Assembly (NCBI GenBank): GCA_026075535.2
Contig: AP026542.1
Span: forward strand, 3,410,001-3,474,000
Length of the DNA: 64,000 nt
From: Tricholoma matsutake
Taxonomy: Eukaryota > Basidiomycota > Agaricomycetes > Agaricales > Tricholomataceae
Reading direction: 5' to 3'
Part shown: piece after piece, positions 10,095 to 20,389 of the stretch
Layout of the letters: each line of letters starts with the position of its first letter
How positions within the stretch are numbered: position 1 is the stretch's first letter
Notes under the pieces: generated by a model
Seen by the model: the letters and a program-made list of their open reading frames with translations, nothing else
Told to the model about the DNA's origin: nothing
Database searches by the model: none
Position numbers and translations under genes: made by a program

Positions 10095-13000
10095 TCCTCT
10101 TCTCTTCATCTCTCCTCTTCTAGTGTAGGGAGCTCCCCGAAAGTGTTGTGCCATCTTCCTGTTTCTGTGATGTAGATGAATAATGCGGGTAGTGTTTTCG
10201 TCCTTGTAAATAGTTTCATCATGTTCACGTCTCTCCCTCCTGTGCTATTTCATAATCTCTGCCTGGCTGCGTGATGTGTGTGGCAATGTAGCATGACGTG
10301 TTGTACCGTTTCCTCGTGCTGTTGGCATGCTGGGCATATTGGTGAGTCTACTTTGCCAATGCGATGTAAGTGCTTAGCTAAGGGTGCATGTCCCATTCTC
10401 AGTTGTGATAGAATGCTTGCAAGTTTTCTTGGGAGCATTGTGATGAGGTCGATGTATTTGGCTGTTGGTGCTGTCAGGTCAGTCTTCTTCATCCTGTCGT
10501 AGCATTTTGATGTCCTCCATATCTTCTGCGTTCTCTTTTTCAGCTTTTCTCCATCTGCCTGTATTAGCACTGATTTGCTGTGCGGGAGGCGCTTCCTTAG
10601 AAGTTTCGGTAGCCTGTTGGGGTCGCTACTTCCTTCCATTACCACCTTTTTTGCTTGTTTGTCTGCGTTCTCATTTCCCTCTACTCCCTTGTGACCTGGT
10701 ACCCACTTGATCTTTATCTTTATGCCGTTGTGTTTTTTCTGTAGTGTTGTGATAGCTTCTTGAATAGCATCGAAAATGTAGTGTCCTGGGTTGGGTTTAG
10801 TTAGTGAGATGGCTGCGATGGAAGCTTGGTTGTCGGTGTATATGTTGGCCGACCGTATTCCCCATTCCCTGCTTATCAATCTTATTCTGAGCAGCACTCC
10901 TACTCCTTCTCCTTCGTATACTGTATGGTGTCGTGTTGATCCGAGTTGGTGTCGTAGTGTAGCCTTCAGTCTTCCATTCCTGTACATGACTGCCCTGGTG
11001 CCCACCTTACCTTCCATGCCTGATCCGTCAGTGAATATATTGATGTCTGGGTTCTCTCGCATTATGTCCACTATTGCTTTGTCGACATCTGTGGCAATTT
11101 CAGTTGTTACCCTCGTTTTCCACCTGGTTTCCTGTCTTATCGCCTTGATCATCTCGACATCCTTCGGTTGTAAGTTGTATCTGTGCATGAGATCGTGTAT
11201 CGGCGTGGGGTGTCACTTGACTAGCCTGCTCGCTGCGTTCTTGACTGGTTTGTGAAGTGGGTGCATGGGTGGTAGTGTTGCTAATCATATGGCGGCGCGT
11301 TGTTGGTATTTGTCTACAAGCAATGGAAAGGGTATTAGGTTTGCCATAACCTCCACTACGTCTGTGGCTGTGGTTTTCATGGCGCCCATGATCATAATCG
11401 CTGCTTGCCATTGTATCGCGGCTAGTTTGTTCATTATAGCTTGTTTTATCTTTCCATTTTTTGTTTTCTTGCCTATGTTTTGTTGGGGTGTAAGGAATAT
11501 GTCAGCAGCATAGAGCATTCTGGGGATCACTATGGAGAGGTATAGTTGTCATAGGTACTTAGCATGTACTCCTTTCGATGCTCGTGCGATTCTGCTGAAG
11601 TGTATTATCCAGTCTTGACCCTTTGCTAGGGCTGTCGCGCATTGTGCCTTCCAGTTCATCTTGTTGTCCACGGTCATGCCTAAGAATCTTGCCATTTCTT
11701 TTGAGGGGATCCACTGGTTACCTAGTACCAGTGCTCTTCATGTCATTGGGATCTTCTTCTTTGGGTTGATTGGGTGTGGTATCAGCTTCCTTGTGATGTC
11801 AAGGAGTTGGAACTTGTCCATTCCGAATTTGCAATCATGTTCTTTTGCCCATTCGAAGACCCCATTCTTGCAGTTCATGATGCTGTGGAGCTTCTCATGT
11901 GTCTCCATAAAATCTTTGCCTATGGCTGTAACAGCTCCATCATCCACGAATAGCAAGATGTGTTCGCCTGCCTTTTTGTCTGGGATTTTTAGCAGGTCAG
12001 CGTTTTATATGAGATATGAAATTCCCGAGTGTGGGTCTCCTTGGTCTAAGCCATTTGGTACTGTGAAGGCTTCCATCTGATAGTCGTCAAAAGTTAGGGT
12101 GGTGTGTCTATCACTCAGCCATCTCTTTATCCATTCAGTATGTTCCCTTGGTATGCTGTGTCTTCTCATGTTGTGGATTAGGCGGTCAATGTCCACGCTG
12201 GGAAATGCGCCCTTGATGTCTAGGAATAGGGTCAATACCACCTGTCCTTTTCTCCATGCATCTTTTATCGTCTTTGTGAGTAGGTGTATTGAGTCTATTG
12301 TAGTTTGTCCTGGTCTGGCCCCAAAGTGATTTGCCGGGAGGACATTATGTTTTTTGCACATGGTTGTCATTTCTTCCGCTTGGCAGCTATTGAGCAATCT
12401 GGCTAGACCATCTGATAGTACAATGGGTCACCACACTGAGGGGGTTGTGTAGTCTGGTTTTCCTGGCTTCTTCAGTATTAATGTCTCCGTTAGCGACCAC
12501 TCTTGTGGGTAGTATCTTAGCGTGTTTGTGGTGCAGAATAATGGTCCAAGATATGGGACTAGGAGCTCTCTAGCATGTAGGAGTACCGAGTTTGTTACTG
12601 TTCTGCTCTTGCTAGCTTTGTGTGGCTTCATTTTCTTGATCGCTCGGTGTATCTGTTCGTCTGCTATGTTCTGGAATGTCCAGCATGGTGGTGGGTATCT
12701 GTATCCTTTGGGGGGAGGTGCTAGTTCTGGGTTCGTTAGTGGGAAAAAGGTTTTGTAGAACAGTCGGCCTTTGTCTGCATTGTCCAATGCTTCTCTGACT
12801 ATCCGTTTTGTCACTGGGTCTTTTACTTGTAGTATGGGTGTTCTGGTCTTCCCTGCATCTGACAGTGGCGCCATGATGAGTTTGCTTGCTTGCCATATGC
12901 TGGTTTCATCTAGCCCTTCTAGTCATTCTGTCCAATGCTCCGCTTTCGCTTGTCGGATCTTCTCTGAGTATCGGTTTCGTTGCCATCAATATTCCTCATG

Positions 13001-14060
13001 AATCAGGTGGTTTGGGTTTGTTTGTTGGTATTTTGCTCTACCACCAAGTTGTTGCATTTTCTTCTTTTTGCTTGCTAAGTCTGTCGACCACCATCTTTTT
13101 GAGTATGGGCTCGGTCTCAATGATTTGACATGTTTCTTGACTGCGTCCTGTATGGCGTCGTTGAGAGCTTTAAGTCCTTTGTCGAAGCTCTGTCTGTCCA
13201 TGATTTCTGTGGGTGGTGGGAGGTTAGTTAGGTTAGTCATTAATGTTGATATTAGCTTCAGCCAGTCGGCTAGTCTGTAGTTGGGTTTGGCCTTTGTGGT
13301 TGTTCTTGCCGTCCAAATGTTGAGTTGTGTTATGATGGGGTAATGGTCTGTTTTTACTGGCCTCGCTGCGTCGTCTGTAGTGCATTTGACTATGCTGTTG
13401 ATGAGCCTCTCACTGCAGAAGATGTTATCTACCCTTGTTTGGTTCCCTGTGCTGTGAGATTTTAATGTTGGCATGAAGGCGGGTAGTGTCATTTTCATAT
13501 TGTGTCGTCCTAGCATATTCAGTAGTGGTTGTGTGAGTTCTAGGTTGTCCCGGGTAAATAGGTGTGTGTTTCATTCTTCATCCCATAGTGGGTGATGCCA
13601 GTTGAAATCTCCTAGCCATATTGTGTTTAGTGGTCCTACCTTGTATCTTTGCTGGTCTTGGTTTTGCATGTACGCAGACAGATATGTTAGTGTGCTGTTG
13701 TTTTTACAATCGTTGTACACATTGATGATACGAAGCATACCAAAGTCGCCTGTTATTTCTATTGCAGTTAAGTCTGGGTGTTGAATTTGAATCTGTTTCC
13801 ATGTATCTGTTACTAGGTTAGTGTTGATGAGCATTACTGACCTTGTCGCATCTGGGTGCTCTTTGTGGGTGTTGGGGTATACCGTGATCCACTGCCTGTT
13901 TGCGCATGTCTTACCGTTGAAATCTATGTAAGGTTCTTGTATTGCACATATGTCATAGTCGTCGCACCTCAGGCTTGCCAGGAGATCTAGCTGGCTTATC
14001 AGTGACTTGTTGACGTTCTGTTGACGGATTTGTGTGTTTCTGCTTCGTCATTCTTCTTGT
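10095..14060 (-). pseudogene. LINE-A ORF2: APE endonuclease, reverse transcriptase, RNase H
   Basis: The protein can be followed in one frame from about 14060 to TGA near 10102. Endonuclease (about 14050-13280): IQEPYIDF, IWLGDFNWHHPLWDEE, TRVDNIF and KTDHYPIITQL. Reverse transcriptase (about 12870-11700): FGARPGQTT, FLDIKGAFPSVDI, NGLDQGDPHSG and the catalytic LLFVDDGAV. RNase H (11188-10500): FTDGSGMEGK, YEGEG, YTDNQAS and VPGHKGVEGNENAD, giving D, E, D and H..D residues. The C-terminus has CPACQQHEETVQHVMLHC. At least nine in-frame stops are TGA at positions read as arginine in relatives (near 13571, 12986, 12926, 12428, 11738, 11562, 11285, 11214 and 10250), and one is TAA near 12005. The frame is otherwise intact, so decay is by point substitution, not by indels. 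Confidence 0.85.
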
Positions 14061-14496
14061 GGGTTTTCAGACATATTCTAGTGACGTGTCTTCCCCTCTG
14101 GGCAGTGCGTTTCCTGGTGGTGGTCCTGGGTCCTGTTCATGTGGATCTCTGTCTCCCCATCTTACCTGTCTTGATGTCGATCCTCCATTCTCTTCTCCTT
14201 CATCTCGGTCATTCCCATTTTGTAAGCTGTTGAAGAAACCATCTATTGTTGTTTGTGCTGGTCTTGTTGGCCAGCCTTTGTTGCACGTTCACTCCTGTTG
14301 ATTTGGCTGTCTTCCTCGTCTGTGCCTAACCTCTTGCCAGTCGTCCATAAACTGCTGTTGTTGGTGTCTTGTGGCTACGTGTTGTGCATTCCATTCTGTG
14401 CCCTGTTGTGGTCTTGTTCGTTGCCGTATGTTGTGTGATTCCATTTCTACCAGCAGTCTCCAGGAGTCAGGGTTAGCCGTCGGGTAGTACTTGTAC

Positions 14497-15956
14497 TTAT
14501 TTTCTGGTACTCGGCTCTGGTTCTTCTCTTTTTTGCTTTTGAATTTTGGGCATTCTCTGTCCGCCGTGCTGTGTCCCTTTGCTGTCTCTCCTATACAGTT
14601 GGAGCACTTGAATGTTTTGGTATCTGTAACAGTGCATTCTGAGGTGCGGTGGTGTTTGGCGCATCATGCGCATGTGTCTTCGCTCCCTTTGCAGTTTGCT
14701 GCGAAGTGTCCATATTTTTGACATTTTAAGCATCTTCTTGGTTCGGTTAGCATTTTCCATGTGTTGACATGCTTGCCTTCTATGAACAATCCATTTCTGA
14801 TTGCGAAGTTAGCGTCCTCTCTGTTACCGAATCCAATCGCTATGTGGGCTACTCTTTGGTTTTCTGTCCTTAAGTGTGGTGGCTTGATGTATTTCGAGGA
14901 TGTGATGGCTTGTTCCATTAGCATATTGTCTTCTTCTAGCTTTGCATGCGCATGGCTGGCCCCTGCCTCGAAGGTGTTTGGTATGAATTCAGCTATAATG
15001 ATGTGTGTTTTGTTTTGTATGGTGGAGGTTCCATCATAGAACTTCATGAATGCTTCTTGTACGTCCTTTTGTCGCATCCATTCCACCGCCTCTGTCAAAT
15101 TTAGCTGGTATAGCATGTCTCCATTTCTTAGTTTTTTGGCTGCTACAAAGGTGGTGTGTCATGGTTTGTCGAGCCCCTCCCATCCCATTAAGTCCAGCGC
15201 CGTGTTCACCTTTGCGACCAGTTCTTTTTCCATCAATTCTGGTTGTGCATTGTCAGTGGCTTTTTTTTCCTTCTGTACTAGTATCTGCTTGTCGGCGGTT
15301 TCACTTCTTGCTATCACTTCTGCGTGATGATTCCTTTCATAGAGCTGGTCCGTCGCTGCGTATGTGGCTGGTGTTTGTCTTGGTGCAGTTGTCTTCACAG
15401 CTGTATTCTCCACCATTTTTTCCATTAGTTCGGTTGTGACCTGGGCTAGCTGGTCAGCCATTTCTTGGAATCCATCGTTGAACTCATCCATTTTTTTTGT
15501 TATCGTCTTTGCTGCCTCTGTTACGTGTTCTACTGCATCTCTCATGGCCTCCACATCCATCGTAAATGTTTCCATTTGTTCTTGTAGCTGCGTTTTGACC
15601 ATCTCTGTGACATTATTTGCTGTCTGTTGGTCGTATGCGTCCTCAATCAGGAAAGCTACCGCCCTGATACCATCTGTTACTGGCTTTGGTAGCCTGTTTG
15701 CAGTTCCAAACTGTAGTAATATGTGAGCTAGTATATGTAGGTCAATTGGCTTATCTGGTATAATGTAATCTCCTGCTGTTAGGTAGGCTAATGCTTGCTG
15801 TTTCGATTTGACCACTGTGTTTATTCCATCCGCTTCTTCGAGTTCCTTCCTGGTCTTCTTTGATGCTGATGTCACTGTTTCTTGTCTGGTGTTCGGGCCT
15901 ATTGGTGCCGGTGCTGGTGATTGGGACATGGTGGTACGGGGGGTGTTCTCCGGCAT
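14497..15956 (-). pseudogene. LINE-A ORF1, gag-like RNA-binding protein with zinc knuckles
   Basis: The frame starts at one of two ATGs near 15956 or 15928 (MPENTP or MSQSP) and runs to about 14497. The N-terminal half is helical and acidic (EMVKTQLQEQMETFTMDVEA). The C-terminal part has CLKCQKYGHFAANC, a CX2CX4HX4C-type knuckle, followed by a second CAxCAKHHRTSEC and a third KCSNCIGETAKGHST..REC cluster. Two TGA codons interrupt it, one after GLDKP near 15159 and one inside the second knuckle near 14664; both fit arginine or tryptophan in relatives. ORF1 proteins of this type package the LINE RNA. Identification rests on position and knuckles. Confidence 0.75.
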
Positions 15957-16075
15957 GTCTGGGTGTGTGCTATGACACTATTCTGCTCTTACTCTCGTCC
16001 TCCTCTCCGTCCTCCTTTGGTCTGATAACCGTGGGAATTTTTTGAGGTGGTGGCGGTACAAGATCAAGCCGATCC

Positions 16076-16826
16076 CTTGCCTCATGTTCTACACATGTTT
16101 CTTATACCTTTTTAGGAAGTTTCTTTTAAAACATATAAAACTCTGTAGTATCTACTTGAGAAAAAAAAGAAATTGTCTTCACCTATTGTCTCGTATACAG
16201 TTCTAAGCATCCGATCAACTTTCTAAAACAATCTAAGTCTCTACAAGTTTTCTCAATCGACGAGAAACCTCTGCGATCATTGCATCCTCGATCTTCCCTC
16301 AATCCTCTCGTCATTAGCACTAGCAACCATTTCAACACATTCTAGCCATTGACTATAGCCTTCATATACTTTTGACCTATTGAAAGGTGCTTGGAATACA
16401 CACTTTGACCATCAACGATAAACATCGTTCATCGTCGATCTCATCGATTGTCCTCAATATTGATCGATACTCGATCGGACCACACCAAACACCTTCGTCT
16501 CCCATAGCACCACCTTCATGACTAGTACCAACTAGTTATCTACCCATAATTGGACCACAAACATTCAGAACGACTCGCACCCTTCCTCGGACTCGTTGCA
16601 AATATCATTGATTGCCTCATTGGCTGTTTTGGTGGTTTTCCCGGGTTGAGTATCATCACCGCTATGACCTGACAACCTTCTGCTATTGACACCCACAGGG
16701 TCTGACCAGATTTTGATGTGAACTTCAGGATCACACAACAGGCAGGGCAAAACTTTCCCAGAGAGAAAATGTGGAGAAAATGTGGAGAAAATTACCCTTT
16801 TTCATATAGCAAACAAGTAAAGAAAA
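16076..16826. other. non-coding interval left of the palindrome
   Basis: No gene is recognised. There is ATCGATCG-rich sequence at 16425-16490. Three repeats of GTGGAGAAAAT near 16768-16795 resemble the sequence at the centre of the neighbouring palindrome. Confidence 0.4.
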
Positions 16827-17361
16827 ACTGGTGAAAATAGATTATTTTCTCTTTATTTTCTGTGCAATCTGCCTACGGGAAAATATATCATTTGTGTGGA
16901 GAGAAAAAAAGGGGAATCTGAAGTGAAAAGAACTTATTTCCTCTTGATTTCCCCCTGATTTTTTCCTGGGAAAAAAAAGGTATATTTCCTGCAAGAGCAA
17001 ATCAGAAATCTCTGGAGAATACAAGTTATTTCTTACAAATTTTGGCCTAGAAAATTGCATGTGGAAAAGTGTAATTTTCTCCTCATGTTTGTTAGATTTT
17101 CACCTGGAGAAAATTACACTTTTCCACATGCAATTTTCTAGGCCAAAATTTGTAAGAAATAACTTGTATTCTCCAGAGATTTCTGATTTGCTCTTGCAGG
17201 AAATATACCTTTTTTTTCCCAGGAAAAAATCAGGGGGAAATCAAGAGGAAATAAGTTCTTTTCACTTCAGATTCCCCTTTTTTTCTCTCCACACAAATGA
17301 TATATTTTCCCATAGGCAGATTGCACAGAAAATAAAGAGAAAATAATCTATTTTCACCAGT
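16827..17361. repeat. 535-bp near-perfect palindrome (fold-back element)
   Basis: Arms 16827-17082 and 17106-17361 are 256 bp each and complementary except for one position. 16876 lies in a CpG (TACGGG), while the partner arm reads CATAGG at 17312. The loop is the 23 nt at 17083-17105. The same short peptide can be read divergently from both arms, which only reflects the symmetry. No target duplication is obvious next to the arm ends. It could be a fold-back transposon, an inverted duplication of a MITE, or the source of a hairpin RNA. Confidence 0.9.
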
Positions 17362-17425
17362 ATATACTCTAAGTTGAGCATCTGGAGTAACTGGAATCTG
17401 GTCAGAATAGGTGGGGGAGGGTAAA
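17362..17425. repeat. terminal fragment of the 56952-58995 element family
   Basis: Read in reverse complement, 17361-17404 matches 57066-57110 with about one change. It ends in GTGGGGGAGGGTAAA (17411-17425), which matches the terminus at 56952-56966. The palindrome is therefore joined to, or nested in, a copy of that family. Confidence 0.7.
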
Positions 17426-17479
17426 TTACAGCAACAAAGGTATAGTAACTTCCTATTCTTTTATTTGTAGTAACTTATG

Positions 17480-18530
17480 GTTCCTACTTCCATGCAACGA
17501 AGATAATTTGATCCTGTCTTTTAGTAAACCTAAGTCTAGTGTAGGCTGCCAAACTCAGCATTCTTCCAGATGGATCAGGCATGGAAGGAAAAACAGGCAC
17601 AGCCACCATGCTATACTGACAAGGGCATCTGAAGACCCAACTGCAGTACAAAGTAGGATTACAAAAACAACACACAGTGTATGAAGGCAAGGGAATGGCA
17701 ACAGTGCTGGGAGCTAAGTTGATGACCAAGGAGTGGGGAATATGGTTGGCCACATTATGCATTGACAGTCAAGCAGCAATAAAAGCAACACAACTCACAA
17801 AACCAAACCCAGGGCACTACATCTTCAACATGCTACACTAAAGCCTAGAAGGAGTTAGGAAACAGCACCCAGGAATAAAGATCTGGATCAGATGGACACC
17901 AGGACATGAAGGAATAGAAGGGAATGAGAAGGAGGATGAAGAAGCAAAGAAGGCAATAACAGAAGGGAGCAGCAACCAAAGTGAACTACCAAAAGTGCTC
18001 AAGAAGATCCTCCCACACAGCAAATTGGCAATGAAATGGGTGTACCACAAGAAGGTCAAGATACATGCCCAAAAGATATGGGAATATTCCCCATGCTACT
18101 CACTACTAAAGAAGACAGACCCAACAGCAGCATCAGACAAATACCTCAAGCTCATTATAAACCTGCTGAGAAAGCACACCAGCATCCTAACACAGCTAAG
18201 AACAGGACATGCACCACTAGCAAAGCACCTACACCACACTGGGAAATCAACTCACCAACATGCCCTGCATGCCAACAGAATGATGAAATGGTAGAACATC
18301 TACTTCTACACTGCACAGCACACCAGCCTGCCAGGCAAGTACTCTGAAACAACATTGGAGGAGCAGCAATTGACCTCATAAAACTGTTCACAACACAAAA
18401 TATGCTGCAAGCTCTCTTCCACTTCATAGCAGCTACCAACTGCTTTTATGACACCTTTAGTGACATACCAATGCTGCCCAAAATAGAGCTGAGGGGAAAA
18501 GAACGTAGATGAAGAGGGGACAATGAAGGT
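17480..18530 (+). pseudogene. LINE-C: RNase H and C-terminal fragment of a LINE-A-related element
   Basis: The plus strand encodes DGSGMEGKTGTA, HTVYEGKGMA, CIDSQAAIKA, WTPGHEGIEGNEK and GHAPLAKHLHHTG. After a frameshift near 18240 it continues with CPACQQNDEMVEHLLLHC. The order and spacing match LINE-A ORF2 domain for domain (for example TKPNPGHYIF in both), but in the opposite orientation. In-frame stops are TGA after MLY (near 17611), TAA after NMLH (near 17839) and TGA after ARQVL (near 18345). Upstream domains are absent, which is typical 5' truncation of a LINE. The 3' end stops at the gypsy LTR at 18546. Confidence 0.8.
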
Positions 18531-18545
18531 ACCTTATACACAGTC

Positions 18546-18954
18546 TGTAAGGGGACTAGGGGGTGCCCCATGTGTTTCTCCTATTTTTTACATTTGTCCT
18601 ATATTTTTCCTCACTTCATTTCCTTCTATTCTTCATTGTCTATGATTTTTCCTTATTTTATTACTAATTTCCCTTTCTATCACATTTGTGCATGTTGACA
18701 GTTTTATATTTAGAGGTGGAGTACCCTTTCCGACATCCACCCCTTGGTGTAATGTCATTCAGTGGCCTTGATCTGCCTATCTCCACCCTTTCTATTTTTA
18801 GGTTATTATTTGATTTTTGCAATCTTCCCATATACTGGGGCATTGGCAAAGGGGTCCTTAGAGTTTTCTCTTCAGATTTCCCTTTGCTAGGTGCACCTCC
18901 ACTCCATGTAATATGTACCATAATTTTAACTTCAGATTTCCCTTTGCTAGTCCA
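18546..18954 (+). repeat. gypsy-2 LTR, 409 bp, with internal 61-bp duplication
   Basis: It starts TGTAAGGGGACTA and ends ..CTAGTCCA, and gag follows. It is homologous to the inverted 348-bp copy at 59619-59966. The length difference of 61 bp is explained by a tandem duplication in this copy: TTCAGATTTCCCTTTGCTAG occurs twice, 61 bp apart, at about 18871 and 18932. A primer-binding-like TGGCCTCTAAGG lies just after it. Confidence 0.7.
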
Positions 18955-20335
18955 CTAATTATGTGGCCTCTAAGGTTGCTCTTATAGTAGAAAACTCTCT
19001 CCTAAGGCTTGGAATTGTGAATACGCTGCCAAAATAGGCAGGTACAGAGTAGATGATGCCTCCCAGAGCTCAAACGACTCCCTACACACCATTCCAGACA
19101 CCCCTGACTTAAGTAATCGCTCATTTTTGCCTGACACACTGCCTAGTGCCATGGACACATCAGAGTGGCTCAACGCACTTGAAAGCAACATTACTGGACT
19201 ATGCATGCAAATTGATTTGCTTAAATCTACAATTGAAAACTTCATCAGAACCCTTCAGACTAGCTCAGGGGCATATATTCCTTAATTCCTGTGAGTTGTA
19301 CATCAGTCTCCAGTCACATCAATTAATCGATGATGCTGCAAAAATTTATTGGGCCTTCACATACATGAAATCTGAACACACCTATCTCTATGTGGACCAT
19401 ATTCTGTGCCAAACTAAAGAGCTTGGTTCTCTACCTTTCTCCACTTGGGGTCACTTTCAAGCAGAGTTTGTATGCCACTTTTGTCCCCTCAATGAGCACC
19501 ACTGAGCAGTGACACAGCTTGAGTCACCCTCTTACCATCAGGCACATCAATCTGTAGATGATTATATTGATGAATTTAAGGACTTGGTGGACATGGCAGG
19601 ATATGGGATGGGCTACCAGTGGTGGTGAAGTTCTGACGGGGTCTTAATTGAGAGATTCAGGACCAGATTGCACAGATGTTGGAAGGGTGCCCAGCAGATG
19701 ATGATATCTATGCTTGGAATGAAGCTGCTTCACTCTGTGATGGGAACTGACTCATGAATGTGGCATTTAATGCTGCATTCCATGCTCCAACTACCGCTTA
19801 TGTGCCCTACACCTTCAATTGAACCCTCCCCCACCCTAACCCCATTCCTGTCCATCAGACTCCTGCACCAGCTATCAGTGCCCCCATGCCAATGGATGTT
19901 GATGCAGCCCATAGTCATGTGCATAGGTTTGATCTCTGCTACTGCTGTGGGGAAACTGGGCACATGGCCAGAGCATGTCCCCATCATCAGGATATCTGCA
20001 TGCTCACCCCTGAGGGGCAATATGAACTCCTTCAAGACCTGTTGGCCCTTGTAGATGTTGAGGACACAAAGGAGAAAGAAAGCGAGGAGATTCATAGAGG
20101 AGCAGGATTTTTCCACCCACAATAAGTGAACCATATGCCCTCATTGCCTGTCCATAACCACTTTGAAGTTCTACCTGTTGAATCACTAGAGGATGAATCT
20201 AATTCCATGACTATTCCTCTCTCGAACTCTCTTAGGTTGGCTAAAGATGTACCTGCTACCCCTACTTGTCCCTCTACCCATCACACCAAGCAATAGAGTA
20301 GATGTCATGGGATAGTTGAATTGAGGGGGAGATGG
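18955..20335 (+). pseudogene. gypsy-2 gag remnant with CCHC zinc knuckle
   Basis: Gag blocks are spread over two frames: FLNSCELYISLQSHQ and AAKIYWAFTYMKS near 19280-19370, a segment with SYHQ..QSVDDYIDEFKDLVDMAGY near 19530-19600 followed by TGA, and then CYCCGETGHMARACP near 19940-19980, a CX2CX4HX4C nucleocapsid knuckle. Frameshifts and stops inactivate it. No protease or RT follows; the element is cut off near 20335, where LINE-B begins. The same gag is present inverted at 58996-59618. Confidence 0.75.
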
Positions 20336-20389
20336 AGGAATGTAATGTTGGTTGCTCGAACCCTAGGAGTCTTGTAATGTCAGGGATCT

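Larger units (their letters stand above)
9650..16075 (-). mobile_element. LINE-A, Tad/I-like non-LTR retrotransposon, near full length
   Basis: On the minus strand, ORF1 (gag-like with zinc knuckles), an APE-type endonuclease, reverse transcriptase, RNase H and a C-terminal Cys/His motif follow in the order expected for Tad/I-type LINEs. The 5' boundary is near 16075, above the ORF1 start. The 3' boundary is not marked by a clear poly-A tail. A TAATAAA signal occurs on the minus strand near 9723, and the 3' UTR probably ends near 9650. No target duplication was found. Both ORFs are interrupted mainly by TGA codons, so the copy is inactive. Confidence 0.75.

Noticed and set aside
10278..15956. 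Plus-strand hydrophobic frames across LINE-A
   Set aside because: They are complements of the LINE-A ORFs and lack any domain.
16842..17346. Two divergent genes encoding the same 70-residue protein
   Set aside because: They are the two arms of one palindrome and have no codon structure or start context.
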